Assembly: GCA_002307055.1 (NCBI GenBank)
Contig: DBTM01000081.1
Coordinates: 61,685-92,247 of the forward strand
Source of the DNA: Clostridiales bacterium UBA1316
GTDB lineage: Bacteria; Bacillota; Clostridia; Oscillospirales; Oscillospiraceae
DNA length: 30,563 nt
Reading direction: 5' to 3'
Of the stretch, positions 8,188-15,005 are shown in pieces. The translations under genes and the position numbers were made by a program. The notes below the pieces were generated by a model. The model was not told the DNA's origin and did not search any database. It worked only from the letters and a program-made list of their open reading frames with translations. Position 1 is the stretch's first letter; each line of letters starts with the position of its first letter.

Positions 8188-8583
8188 TCAGCCTTTTCGG
8201 AACCCTGTGAAGGTTACCAGCGCTACGTCGGTGCCGAGCTCGTCCTTGACCTCGACGAGGTAAAAGCAGATGCTCCTGCCGGATTTCACTTTTTTAGCCC
8301 GGGCGATGAGCCTTTTCCCTTTTGGCGCGCCCAGATAGGTGATCTGACTCGTCTGTGTCACGGTGATATCCTCGATATAATTCGTCGCCACAGCAAACGC
8401 GAAATCCGCCAGCGTGAAAATTGCCCCGCCCATAATAGCATCCACGCCGTTTTTATGACGTCGGCTAAGCTCAACACTGCAGACAGCGCCATTTTCTTCA
8501 ACCGAATCGATAACCGCACCTAATGCCTGCGTTGCAAAAGCATCATTTTTAAACCGCTCTCGTGCCATGTCAAGATAATCCAT
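8188..8583 (-). CDS. PaaI-family hotdog-fold thioesterase
   Basis: A 131-residue protein, the normal length of single-domain hotdog thioesterases. The conserved stretch HKNGVDAIMGGAIFTLADFA (about residues 43-62) is the PaaI/4HBT-type active-site helix region, and QTSQITYLGAPKGKRL is the strand that usually follows. It probably hydrolyses an acyl- or aryl-CoA thioester; the substrate is not evident. GGAG lies ahead of the ATG. It starts 24 bp after the whiA stop and is the last gene of the hprK-murB-rapZ-yvcK-whiA transcript. No clear terminator is visible downstream. Confidence 0.85.
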   Translation of the reverse strand: MDYLDMARERFKNDAFATQALGAVIDSVEENGAVCSVELSRRHKNGVDAIMGGAIFTLADFAFAVATNYIEDITVTQTSQITYLGAPKGKRLIARAKKVKSGRSICFYLVEVKDELGTDVALVTFTGFRKG

Positions 8584-8607
8584 ACTAATCTCCGTTTTAT
8601 CTATTTA

Positions 8608-9531
8608 TTACGCCTGCGCTTGCTGTATCTTTCCTGCAAGCTCGACAAGCTTCCTCAGCCGGTGATTCAGGCAGGACTTTGTCAGCGGCGGCGTTGAGAG
8701 CACAGCGAGCTCCGTTAAGCTCAGCTCGGGGTTTTCCATTCGGAGAATGGCCGTTTCGCGCAGCTTGTCCGGCAGGCTGGCGAGTCCGGTCGATTCGGCA
8801 ATTTTATCAATGGCGTCGATTTGCAGGAAAGCGGCGTCGACGATTTTCGATACATTGGCGGTATCGCAGTTGACTTTTCTGTTGATGCTGTTGCGCATGT
8901 CCTTTTCAACCTTTTGCGACATCAGCTCCATAGCCGACAGCGGCGCGCCGATGGTGGTCAAAAAATCCTCAATGGCGGCGCTCTGCTTGAAATAATTGAC
9001 GAAATTTCCTTTTCTGGCGGCTTCCTTCGGTTCAAAGCCCATTTCCAAAAGCAGCGAGTATGTCTCTCTGCTGACATTAAAATGATCGGTAACCAGCTCA
9101 AGATGGTATCTTTTAGCCGGATCGGTAACAGAACCGCCGCCGAGGAAAACGCCCCTCAAAAAGCTTGGGCGGCAGCACTCATCCTCCAGGACGCCGAGGT
9201 TCACATGATGCGCCAGCATTTTGCTGCCGGTAAAGCCAAACGTTTCGAAGATACTTTGCAGCTTCTCCGCATTATGGATCACAAATGTCAGTTTTCCGGT
9301 CTTTTCATTCACCATATCGTGTGGAACTAAATCAAATGTGGTATTGAAAGCGCGTTTAAAAAGCTTCGGGAGCCGCTGTACGAGCTCCCGGTTTTCAGTG
9401 ATGATGCGTATTTCTTTAGCTGAAAATGTGTTGCAGTATAAAAGGAGGCCATAGCTTTCAGCAAGCGCGCAGCATTTCCGGTTGACCGGTTCTCTGCAAA
9501 GCTCCGCCTTTGTGTCATAAGAAAATGACAT
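8608..9531 (-). CDS. whiA: DNA-binding protein WhiA
   Basis: WhiA combines a LAGLIDADG-like N-terminal domain with a C-terminal helix-turn-helix; in Gram-positives it affects cell division and chromosome segregation or, in Streptomyces, sporulation. The start MSFSYDTKAELCRE is chosen because GGAGGT precedes it; the open frame reaches 62 codons further, back into yvcK. The protein is 307 residues, the usual size. FLRGVFLGGGSVTDPAKRYH lies in the homing-endonuclease-like part. Near the C-terminus, LPDKLRETAILRMENPELSL and LSTPPLTKSCLNHRLRKL form the conserved HTH region. It follows yvcK by 40 bp, the order conserved across Firmicutes. Confidence 0.96.
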   Translation of the reverse strand: MSFSYDTKAELCREPVNRKCCALAESYGLLLYCNTFSAKEIRIITENRELVQRLPKLFKRAFNTTFDLVPHDMVNEKTGKLTFVIHNAEKLQSIFETFGFTGSKMLAHHVNLGVLEDECCRPSFLRGVFLGGGSVTDPAKRYHLELVTDHFNVSRETYSLLLEMGFEPKEAARKGNFVNYFKQSAAIEDFLTTIGAPLSAMELMSQKVEKDMRNSINRKVNCDTANVSKIVDAAFLQIDAIDKIAESTGLASLPDKLRETAILRMENPELSLTELAVLSTPPLTKSCLNHRLRKLVELAGKIQQAQA

Positions 9532-9571
9532 GCGGGGTACCTCCTTTTCTTTCAGCTCCGGAATCATGAAT

Positions 9572-10594
9572 TTAAAATACTTTTCGCCCGTCAAATATGC
9601 GTGTGGGCGCTTTATTCCTGAATATGCGCATAATTTCCTGCGCCAGCTTTTCAGGGTTGTGGCGGACGAGGTGGTTGTACCGCTCGGCCAGCGGCGCCGA
9701 AAACACCTCGACTCCAAGTTCCTCTATCTTTTGGGTGTCGGTCGTGATTTGTGACGCGCCCTGCTCGGAATATCGTTTGACGAGCTCAGGCGGTACCGCT
9801 CTGTTGTTAACAAGGCACATATCGAATAAATTGTTTGAGGAATGCCTGAAAAGCTCTTTGATGTGGTCAGATACGGTATATCCTTCCGTCTCACCGGGCT
9901 GCGTCATAATATTGCTGATGTAGAGCTTCTTTGCGTTTGAGCTTTCAATGGCCTTGACGATCCCGCCGACGAGCAGATTCGGGATAATGCTCGTATAAAG
10001 GCTCCCGGGACCCATGATAATCATATCCGCTTCCTGTATTGCTTTCACACTCTCCGGCAGTGCCAAAACCGGCGAGGGGACAATCTGAACGCGCTTGATG
10101 CGGCAGTTACGCTCTATCTTCGCTTCGAATATTTTCGATTCCCCGAAGACCACGCTGCCGTCCTCGAACTCAGCCATCAGCCGTATATCCTCGTTTGTAA
10201 CCGGCAGGACACGCCCCGTAATGGCGAGCACCTCCCCCATCCGAGCCACCGCTTCATCGAAAGAAGCTGAAATACCGTTCATGGCGGCCAGCAAAAGATT
10301 TCCGAAGCTCTGCCCTTCCAGGCTCCCGCTTTCGAAGCGGTAGGACATGAGTTTTTCCATGGTCGGTTCGATGTTTGACAGAGCCAGGATGCAGCTTCTG
10401 ATATCGCCTGGAGGCGGCATGCCAAGCTCTTCTCTTAAGACGCCGGACCCTCCGCCGTCATCCGTTACCGCAACGATTGCCGTAATGTTCGAGGTCTGGT
10501 ATTTCAGTCCGCGCAGCATTGTCGAAAGTCCGGTACCGCCGCCGATGCAGGTGATTGCCGGAGTATGCAGGCTATGATCGAAAAAAGTCTCCAT
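9572..10594 (-). CDS. yvcK: Gluconeogenesis factor YvcK/MgfK (CofD-like)
   Basis: A CofD/YvcK-family protein. In Bacillus it binds UDP-sugars and is needed for growth and cell shape on gluconeogenic carbon sources. The N-terminal loop CIGGGTGLSTMLRGLK and VTDDGGGSGVLREELGMPPPGDIR are signature nucleotide-binding blocks. EADMIIMGPGSLYTSIIPNLLV and NIMTQPGETEGYTVSDHI follow. I chose the METFFDHS start (340 residues), which has GGGGAAG just upstream. An in-frame ATG six codons earlier (10612) is possible but has no ribosome site. It lies between rapZ and whiA, the canonical order. Confidence 0.95.
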   Translation of the reverse strand: METFFDHSLHTPAITCIGGGTGLSTMLRGLKYQTSNITAIVAVTDDGGGSGVLREELGMPPPGDIRSCILALSNIEPTMEKLMSYRFESGSLEGQSFGNLLLAAMNGISASFDEAVARMGEVLAITGRVLPVTNEDIRLMAEFEDGSVVFGESKIFEAKIERNCRIKRVQIVPSPVLALPESVKAIQEADMIIMGPGSLYTSIIPNLLVGGIVKAIESSNAKKLYISNIMTQPGETEGYTVSDHIKELFRHSSNNLFDMCLVNNRAVPPELVKRYSEQGASQITTDTQKIEELGVEVFSAPLAERYNHLVRHNPEKLAQEIMRIFRNKAPTRIFDGRKVF

Positions 10595-10643
10595 TTTGCT
10601 TCCCCGTTTCATATCTGATTCAGATTATTATATGAAAGCGGTC

Positions 10644-11504
10644 TCACGTTTTGTCAATATCCCGATGAATACAATCTACCGGATATCCTTTTTCCGTTAA
10701 AAAGTCGTTAAGCGCCTGTGCAATTGCAACGGACCGATGATGGCCGCCCGTGCATCCAATGCTGATTACCAGATGGCGCTTTCCCTCTTCGATATAGCAT
10801 GGTATCAAAAATTCCATCATTTCCTGAAGCTTCTTAAAAAATTCCTTCGTCTGCTCATATTCAAAGATGAATTGCTTGACCGGTTCGTCCAGTCCGCTCT
10901 GATCCCGGAGCTCGCTCACATAGTATGGATTGGGCAGGAATCGGACATCAAAAACGAGATCAGACTCAATCGGAATCCCGTATTTATACCCGAAAGAAAT
11001 TATATTAATATGCATTGGCTTTTCTTCTGAGTTTTTATTGAAAATTGAGAACAAACGCCGCTGCAGCCTGCCAAGCGTCAGGTCCGTCGTATCGATGATA
11101 ACATCCGCCTGCTCGCGCACCGGTGCCAGCATTTCGATTTCACGGTTCACTGCTTTTGCCAGATCTCCCCCATCCGGGTCGAGCGGATGCCGCCGTCTTG
11201 TCTCCTTATAGCGCTTCACAATTGTCTCCATACTTGCTTCGACGAATAATATCCGATGATCGCAGCCCATATCGCGCATTTCATCAAGCGCGATAAAAAG
11301 CTCGCCCAGATTTTCAAGCGCGCGTACATCGGTAACGAGCGCCACCCGCTCGTAGCGTCCTCGTGTGGCTAAGCATAATTCCGCGAATTTCGGCATCAGC
11401 GCAACCGGCATATTATCAACGCAGTAAAAATCCATGTCCTCCAGAACGGCGGCGACACGGCTTTTCCCCGCGCCGGAAAGCCCAGAAATAATAAGTATCT
11501 CCAT
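10644..11504 (-). CDS. rapZ: RNase adapter protein RapZ (YvcJ)
   Basis: A P-loop nucleotide-binding protein. In Enterobacteria RapZ steers RNase E to the small RNA GlmZ and controls glucosamine-6-phosphate synthesis; the Gram-positive YvcJ role is less defined. Walker A is GLSGAGKSR at about residues 8-16, followed by FYCVDNMPVALMP. The C-terminal domain shows SFGYKYGIPIESDLVFDVRF, NPYYV and SIGCTGGHHRSVAIAQAL, the ligand-binding region of the family. At 286 residues it is full length. It is 14 bp downstream of murB and 49 bp upstream of the chosen yvcK start. Confidence 0.96.
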   Translation of the reverse strand: MEILIISGLSGAGKSRVAAVLEDMDFYCVDNMPVALMPKFAELCLATRGRYERVALVTDVRALENLGELFIALDEMRDMGCDHRILFVEASMETIVKRYKETRRRHPLDPDGGDLAKAVNREIEMLAPVREQADVIIDTTDLTLGRLQRRLFSIFNKNSEEKPMHINIISFGYKYGIPIESDLVFDVRFLPNPYYVSELRDQSGLDEPVKQFIFEYEQTKEFFKKLQEMMEFLIPCYIEEGKRHLVISIGCTGGHHRSVAIAQALNDFLTEKGYPVDCIHRDIDKT

Positions 11505-11518
11505 AATTAACCCTTCCT

Positions 11519-12466
11519 TTATAAATGCCCGCTGCGGATGATTTTAACCTCCGGCTCGAGTTCGATTCCGAATTGTTTAAAAACCGTTTCGCGGACGTGC
11601 TCCATAACAGCCATAACATCATTAAATGTCGCATCTCCGCGGCTCACAACGAAGCCGGAATGTTTTTCGGACACCATTGCGCCGCCGACGCAAAAGCCTT
11701 TGAGGCCGGATTGCTCGATCAGCGCTGCGGCATATCCGTTTTTCGGTCTTTTAAATGTGCTGCCGGCACTCGGCATATTCAGCGGCTGACTCTGGCGGCG
11801 TTTTTTCGAGAGCTCATCCATCCTGTCTTTTATCTCTTCCGCGCTGCCTTTGGTCAATCTTAAAACAGAAGATAAAATAATGTCTTCGGAATCTGAAAAG
11901 CGGCTGTGCCGATAGGAGAAGCCATGCTCTTCACCGCGTGTATCATAAATTGAGGCATCCGGTGCCAATGCTGTGGTTTTAACCACCGCATCCTTCATTT
12001 CACCGCCGTACGCGCCCGCGTTCATTGCAACAGCGCCGCCGAGGGTACCCGGAATACCGTGGGCAAATTCAAGACCAGTCAGCGCATGGTTCAAGGCAAA
12101 AACGGCGAGCTTTGAAAGCAAAACGCCGCTTTCAGCAATAATTTCGGCGGTATTTTGCCCAGGCAATTCCGCGCCGGACAGCTTGATATCGTTTAATCCG
12201 CCGTGTGTTTTAATAACCAGCAAGTCCAGCGGCCCATCCTCGGCGAGGATATTTGACCCGTTGCCGATGATTAATGGCCGAACAGCCAAATCACGCAGAA
12301 TCTGGCACAATAAAACCATACTGCTTTGCGAGTCCGGGAAAAACATCGCTGTCACCCGCCCGCCAATTTTGAATGAGGTATGGCTTCTCATCGGCTCATC
12401 AACGCGGTATTCTATTTCCGGCACTTGTTTTTTAATCGCTTCAAACACCGCGGAAATATTATCCAT
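11519..12466 (-). CDS. murB: UDP-N-acetylenolpyruvoylglucosamine reductase
   Basis: An FAD enzyme that reduces UDP-GlcNAc-enolpyruvate to UDP-MurNAc with NADPH, in cytoplasmic peptidoglycan precursor synthesis. SHTSFKIGGRV and GNGSNILAEDG belong to the FAD-binding N-terminal domain. GLEFAHGIPGTLGGAVAMNA is the signature. YRHSRFS, SAGSTFKRP (catalytic Ser) and IELEPEVKIIRSG (catalytic Glu) follow. The 315-residue length fits the shorter type II enzymes found in Firmicutes. It is 20 bp after hprK and 14 bp before rapZ, so co-transcribed with both. Confidence 0.97.
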   Translation of the reverse strand: MDNISAVFEAIKKQVPEIEYRVDEPMRSHTSFKIGGRVTAMFFPDSQSSMVLLCQILRDLAVRPLIIGNGSNILAEDGPLDLLVIKTHGGLNDIKLSGAELPGQNTAEIIAESGVLLSKLAVFALNHALTGLEFAHGIPGTLGGAVAMNAGAYGGEMKDAVVKTTALAPDASIYDTRGEEHGFSYRHSRFSDSEDIILSSVLRLTKGSAEEIKDRMDELSKKRRQSQPLNMPSAGSTFKRPKNGYAAALIEQSGLKGFCVGGAMVSEKHSGFVVSRGDATFNDVMAVMEHVRETVFKQFGIELEPEVKIIRSGHL

Positions 12467-12486
12467 AAAACTCTCCCAGATATTAT

Positions 12487-13425
12487 TTATGATAGTTTTT
12501 CGTCGAAATGCTTGTTGATTTGACGTGTGAATTCAAGCGCCGCGTTGTAGCCCATGAATTTCTGGCGCTGATTCATGGCGGCCACCTCAAGGATAATGGC
12601 CAGATTTCGGCCCGGTTTAACGGGAATCGTCAATGCCGGAACATCGACTTCCAGAATCGTCATATGCTGCTCGTTGATGCCGAGACGGTCATAAAGCATA
12701 CCTTCCCGCCACGGCTCGAGATTGACGACAAGGTGTATGTTTTGGCGGGCTTTAACAGCGCCGACACCGAAAATCTGGCGCACATCGATCACACCGATGC
12801 CGCGCAGCTCTACATAGTGGCGGATCAGCTCCGGGGCTGTACCCTCGAGGACATTGTTGTCGATGCGTTTTATTTCCACCGCGTCGTCGGCTATCAGCCT
12901 GTGGCCGCGCTTCAAGAGCTCTATTGCCGCTTCGCTCTTTCCGACACCGCTCTCGCCCATCAGCAGGACGCCGAGCCCGTATACCTCGACAAGAACGCCG
13001 TGGCGGGTAACGCGGGTTGCCAGCGCCTTTCTTAATATCCCAATTACCGCAGCCATGACATCAGAGGTGTTCTGACTCGTAGAGAAAAGTGAAACATCGT
13101 ATTTTTCCGCAGCTTCGATATATTCAGGCATCAGCTCCGCGTCGTGGCAGACAATGAGCGCCGGTACTTTCTTCGACATTAAGATATCAATTTTTGCTTT
13201 GCGCTCCGCGTCATCGAACTTGTGGAGAAAGGCTGTCTCCATTCTGCCGATGATCTGAACACGAGTCGGATCAAAATAATCGTAAAACCCCGCGAGCTGC
13301 AAGCCGGGGCGATGAACGTCTCCTGTATAGATGAGTATCTGCTCATAATCTATCGAAGGGTAAACGATATTCAGCTTCAGCTCTTCCGCCAGAGTTTTCA
13401 GTTTATAGCTGTACTCACGTTCCAT
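12487..13425 (-). CDS. hprK: HPr kinase/phosphorylase
   Basis: Phosphorylates and dephosphorylates Ser46 of HPr, the central switch of carbon catabolite repression in Firmicutes. Residues 1 to about 130 are the N-terminal domain. The kinase domain has RHGVLVEVYGLGVLLMGESG with Walker A GESGVGKS at 157-164. LRGIGVIDVRQIFGVGA is the family signature. PVKPGRNLAIILEVAAMNQR near the C-terminus is another conserved block. At 312 residues it is full length. GGGAGG precedes the ATG and a good promoter lies 47-75 bp upstream. It is the first gene of the hprK-murB-rapZ-yvcK-whiA-thioesterase unit. Confidence 0.97.
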   Translation of the reverse strand: MEREYSYKLKTLAEELKLNIVYPSIDYEQILIYTGDVHRPGLQLAGFYDYFDPTRVQIIGRMETAFLHKFDDAERKAKIDILMSKKVPALIVCHDAELMPEYIEAAEKYDVSLFSTSQNTSDVMAAVIGILRKALATRVTRHGVLVEVYGLGVLLMGESGVGKSEAAIELLKRGHRLIADDAVEIKRIDNNVLEGTAPELIRHYVELRGIGVIDVRQIFGVGAVKARQNIHLVVNLEPWREGMLYDRLGINEQHMTILEVDVPALTIPVKPGRNLAIILEVAAMNQRQKFMGYNAALEFTRQINKHFDEKLS

Positions 13426-13471
13426 AATGTCCTCCCGTGCAATCTCTGTAAATATATGTGCCGTTTAACAA

Positions 13472-13500
13472 ATTGTATACAATACCGTTATCATTTGCAA
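13472..13500 (-). promoter_or_regulatory. SigA-type promoter for the hprK operon
   Basis: Read on the minus strand: -35 TTGCAA (13495-13500), a 17-base spacer, then -10 TACAAT (13472-13477). It lies 47 bp ahead of the hprK start. Spacing is ideal and each box differs from consensus at one or two positions. Confidence 0.75.
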
Positions 13501-13603
13501 GGATTTTATATATCTGAGCAATATAAGAAATAACATGCGGAGCGATATCCCTACATGATTCACATGTGATAAATCATTGGTGAAATCATTTTTAAATTAA
13601 TAC

Positions 13604-13635
13604 TTGCATTTTTTTCGCCTATCTGTTAGTATAAT
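13604..13635 (+). promoter_or_regulatory. Probable promoter of rpmB
   Basis: TTGCAT at 13604-13609 is followed after 17 bases by TAGTAT (13627-13632), or after 20 bases by a perfect TATAAT (13630-13635). The two -10 options overlap and I cannot choose between them by eye. The start codon is about 50 bp downstream. Confidence 0.6.
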
Positions 13636-13684
13636 AAGCACTGTTTAAGATAACCAATTAAGCACACACAAGGAGGTGCAGCAG

Positions 13685-13873
13685 ATGGCTAAGTGTGAAA
13701 TTTGCGACAAGGGCGTTTCTTTCGGTATCAAAGTGAGCCACTCCCACAGACGTTCAAACAGGATGTGGAAACCGAATGTCAGGAGAGTATCGGCTATTGT
13801 AGAAGGTACCCCGCGCCATGTTTACGTTTGTACTCGGTGCCTCCGCAGCGGCAAGGTAACGCGCGCAGTGTAA
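13685..13873 (+). CDS. rpmB: 50S ribosomal protein L28
   Basis: A 62-residue basic ribosomal protein of the large subunit. The sequence begins MAKCEICDKGVSFG and contains NRMWKPNVRRV and YVCTRCLRSGKV, with two Cys-x2-Cys pairs as in zinc-binding L28 forms. AAGGAGGTG at 13670-13678 sets this start; the ATG-like codon three residues earlier lies too close to it. It is preceded by its own promoter and followed by an intrinsic terminator. hprK diverges from it upstream. Confidence 0.97.
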   Translation: MAKCEICDKGVSFGIKVSHSHRRSNRMWKPNVRRVSAIVEGTPRHVYVCTRCLRSGKVTRAV

Positions 13874-13885
13874 TTAAAAACTGAG

Positions 13886-13918
13886 TGCTCACAGTTTACG
13901 CTGTGAGCATGATTTTTT
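13886..13918 (+). terminator. Intrinsic terminator after rpmB
   Basis: A perfect 9-bp stem TGCTCACAG/CTGTGAGCA (13886-13894 with 13901-13909), loop of six, then a run of six T at 13913-13918. It lies 12 bp after the rpmB stop and only 27 bp before the proC start, so proC is either expressed by read-through or from a promoter I cannot see. Confidence 0.85.
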
Positions 13919-13945
13919 ACCAACAAATCAGAGTGGAGGATTTTT

Positions 13946-14695
13946 ATGAAAATCGGTATCGTCGGCTTTGGCAATCTCGGCCACTCGCTGGCTGAAGGCT
14001 TGATAAAATCCGGCACCGCGTCCGGCAAAGACATCTGTGTCTGCGACAAATCCCCGGAGGTCCGTGACCTGGCATCAGGGAAATACGGCTTGAGCGTAAC
14101 GGATGACATCAATACGGCCATCGGCAGCGCGGAGGTTGTTTTTCTCGTAATAAAGAGTTATGTGTTTGAAGAGCTCGCTCCCGCCATCGACAGGAATTTA
14201 CTTAAAAACAAAACAATCATCAGCTTCATGGCCGGCGTCACCTTTGAAAAAATCTTTTCGCTCATCGGCACGGTAGACCTCGTCAGAGGCATGCCGTCCC
14301 TCGCCATCGCCGTCTGCGACGGCGTGGTTGCCTATACGAAGGCACCGAAGCCGATCCAGGAAATTTTCAGCAAGCTCGGTTATGCCTTCGAGGTCGTGCC
14401 CGAGGATATCGAAAAAGTCATGGCCTTCTCCTCCTGCGGCCTCGGCTTTGCCGCGTACTTAATCGACGCCTTCGCCGCCGCCGGAGAAAAGCTGGGTTTC
14501 GCCCCCGAAACCTGCGCCAAAATCGCCGGTCAGACCTTTAAAAACGCCATTGACCGCGGCGACTACAAAAACACTGTCAAAGCCGTCGCCACCAAAGGCG
14601 GCGCCACCGAACAGGGTGTCCTCCACATGGACGCCTCCAACACCTACGATACAATCGCCGAAGCCGTCCAAAAAGCATACGACAGGATGAAGTAG
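13946..14695 (+). CDS. proC: Pyrroline-5-carboxylate reductase-like protein
   Basis: Family members reduce pyrroline-5-carboxylate to proline with NAD(P)H. The N-terminal Rossmann motif is GIVGFGNLGHSLAEGL (about residues 4-19). The C-terminal block VATKGGATEQGVLHMD matches the P5CR signature. The middle block normally reads close to RVMPNTP, but here it is RGMPSLAIAV, which lacks the Asn and the second Pro. At 249 residues it is also shorter than the usual 265-280. It could be a genuine ProC or a divergent paralog with another imine substrate. GGAGG precedes the ATG. It sits after the rpmB terminator and before the AT-rich hisS island. Confidence 0.8.
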   Translation: MKIGIVGFGNLGHSLAEGLIKSGTASGKDICVCDKSPEVRDLASGKYGLSVTDDINTAIGSAEVVFLVIKSYVFEELAPAIDRNLLKNKTIISFMAGVTFEKIFSLIGTVDLVRGMPSLAIAVCDGVVAYTKAPKPIQEIFSKLGYAFEVVPEDIEKVMAFSSCGLGFAAYLIDAFAAAGEKLGFAPETCAKIAGQTFKNAIDRGDYKNTVKAVATKGGATEQGVLHMDASNTYDTIAEAVQKAYDRMK

Positions 14696-14751
14696 AAATT
14701 CTCTATTTGGAAGCATTGTCGTTAAGTTAAATTATTCCTGGCAAACGTGAA

Positions 14752-14780
14752 TTTACAAATTATTACACCAGTGTTATATT
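14752..14780 (+). promoter_or_regulatory. Probable promoter of the hisS-like gene
   Basis: TTTACA at 14752-14757, a 17-base spacer, then TATATT at 14775-14780. A start of transcription around 14787 would make a leader of about 220 nt ahead of the 15006 start codon, containing the short His-rich ORF and the terminator. Confidence 0.6.
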
Positions 14781-14791
14781 TATATAACACT
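14770..14791. promoter_or_regulatory. Perfect 22-bp palindrome over the -10 box (possible operator)
   Basis: AGTGTTATAT and ATATAACACT are separated by TT, a perfect inverted repeat with 10-bp arms. It covers the predicted -10 hexamer and the expected transcription start. That position suits a repressor operator, but no regulator gene is adjacent. It lies at or before the expected start, so it is less likely to act as an RNA hairpin. Confidence 0.5.
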
Positions 14792-14811
14792 AATGTAGAG
14801 GTAATCAAATA

Positions 14812-14859
14812 ATGTCATCATTTATTATTCGTCACCACCATACATCCTTGCGATTATAG
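14812..14859 (+). CDS. Leader peptide with three consecutive His codons
   Basis: A 15-codon ORF, MSSFIIRHHHTSLRL, ending at TAG (14857-14859). Codons 8-10 are CAC CAC CAT. An AGAGG ribosome site (14797-14801) precedes the ATG by ten bases. It lies between the predicted promoter and the hisS-like gene, with hairpins and an intrinsic terminator after it. This is the layout of amino-acid-biosynthesis attenuators such as the enterobacterial his leader, where ribosome stalling at His codons prevents the terminator from forming. Three His in 15 codons, directly upstream of a histidyl-tRNA synthetase-like gene, is unlikely to be chance. Translation is inferred, not shown. Confidence 0.75.
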   Translation: MSSFIIRHHHTSLRL

Positions 14860-14913
14860 GCTATGATTTTTCATCATAGGTATAGTCGCTATTGATTATG
14901 CCTGTGATGTATG
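14839..14913 (+). promoter_or_regulatory. Long leader hairpin starting at the last His codon
   Basis: Three nested stems. The outer is CATACATC (14839-14846) with GATGTATG (14906-14913). The middle is GCGATTATA (14850-14858) with TATAGTCGC (14881-14889), one G-U pair. The inner is CTATGAT (14861-14867) with ATCATAG (14873-14879), loop TTTTC. The outer strand begins on the third His codon and the middle strand overlaps the leader stop codon. A ribosome stalled at the His codons would block the outer stem and free 14906-14913. This is a candidate alternate structure of an attenuator; energies were not computed. Confidence 0.6.
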
Positions 14914-14931
14914 AATATAAAAAGTATATTT

Positions 14932-14974
14932 AGCCATTCAGGTAATATTTTAACTTGAATGGCTATTTTATTTT
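14932..14974 (+). terminator. Intrinsic terminator (attenuator) before the hisS-like gene
   Basis: AGCCATTCA (14932-14940) pairs perfectly with TGAATGGCT (14956-14964) around a 15-base loop, followed by ATTTTATTTT (14965-14974). It lies between the leader ORF and the gene start at 15006, so it would stop transcription unless relieved. A possible competing pairing is TGAAT at 14912-14916, just beyond the outer leader stem, with ATTCA at 14936-14940. That helix is short and I am not sure it is the true antiterminator. Confidence 0.7.
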
Positions 14975-15005
14975 GAAAAAAAACGATTCGAAAGGATTAA
15001 TTATT

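Noticed and set aside
14787..15005. T-box riboswitch ahead of the hisS-like gene
   Set aside because: I looked for the T-box sequence (AGGGTGGAACCGCG-like) and an AG-bulge specifier stem and saw neither; the His-codon ORF explains the terminator better.
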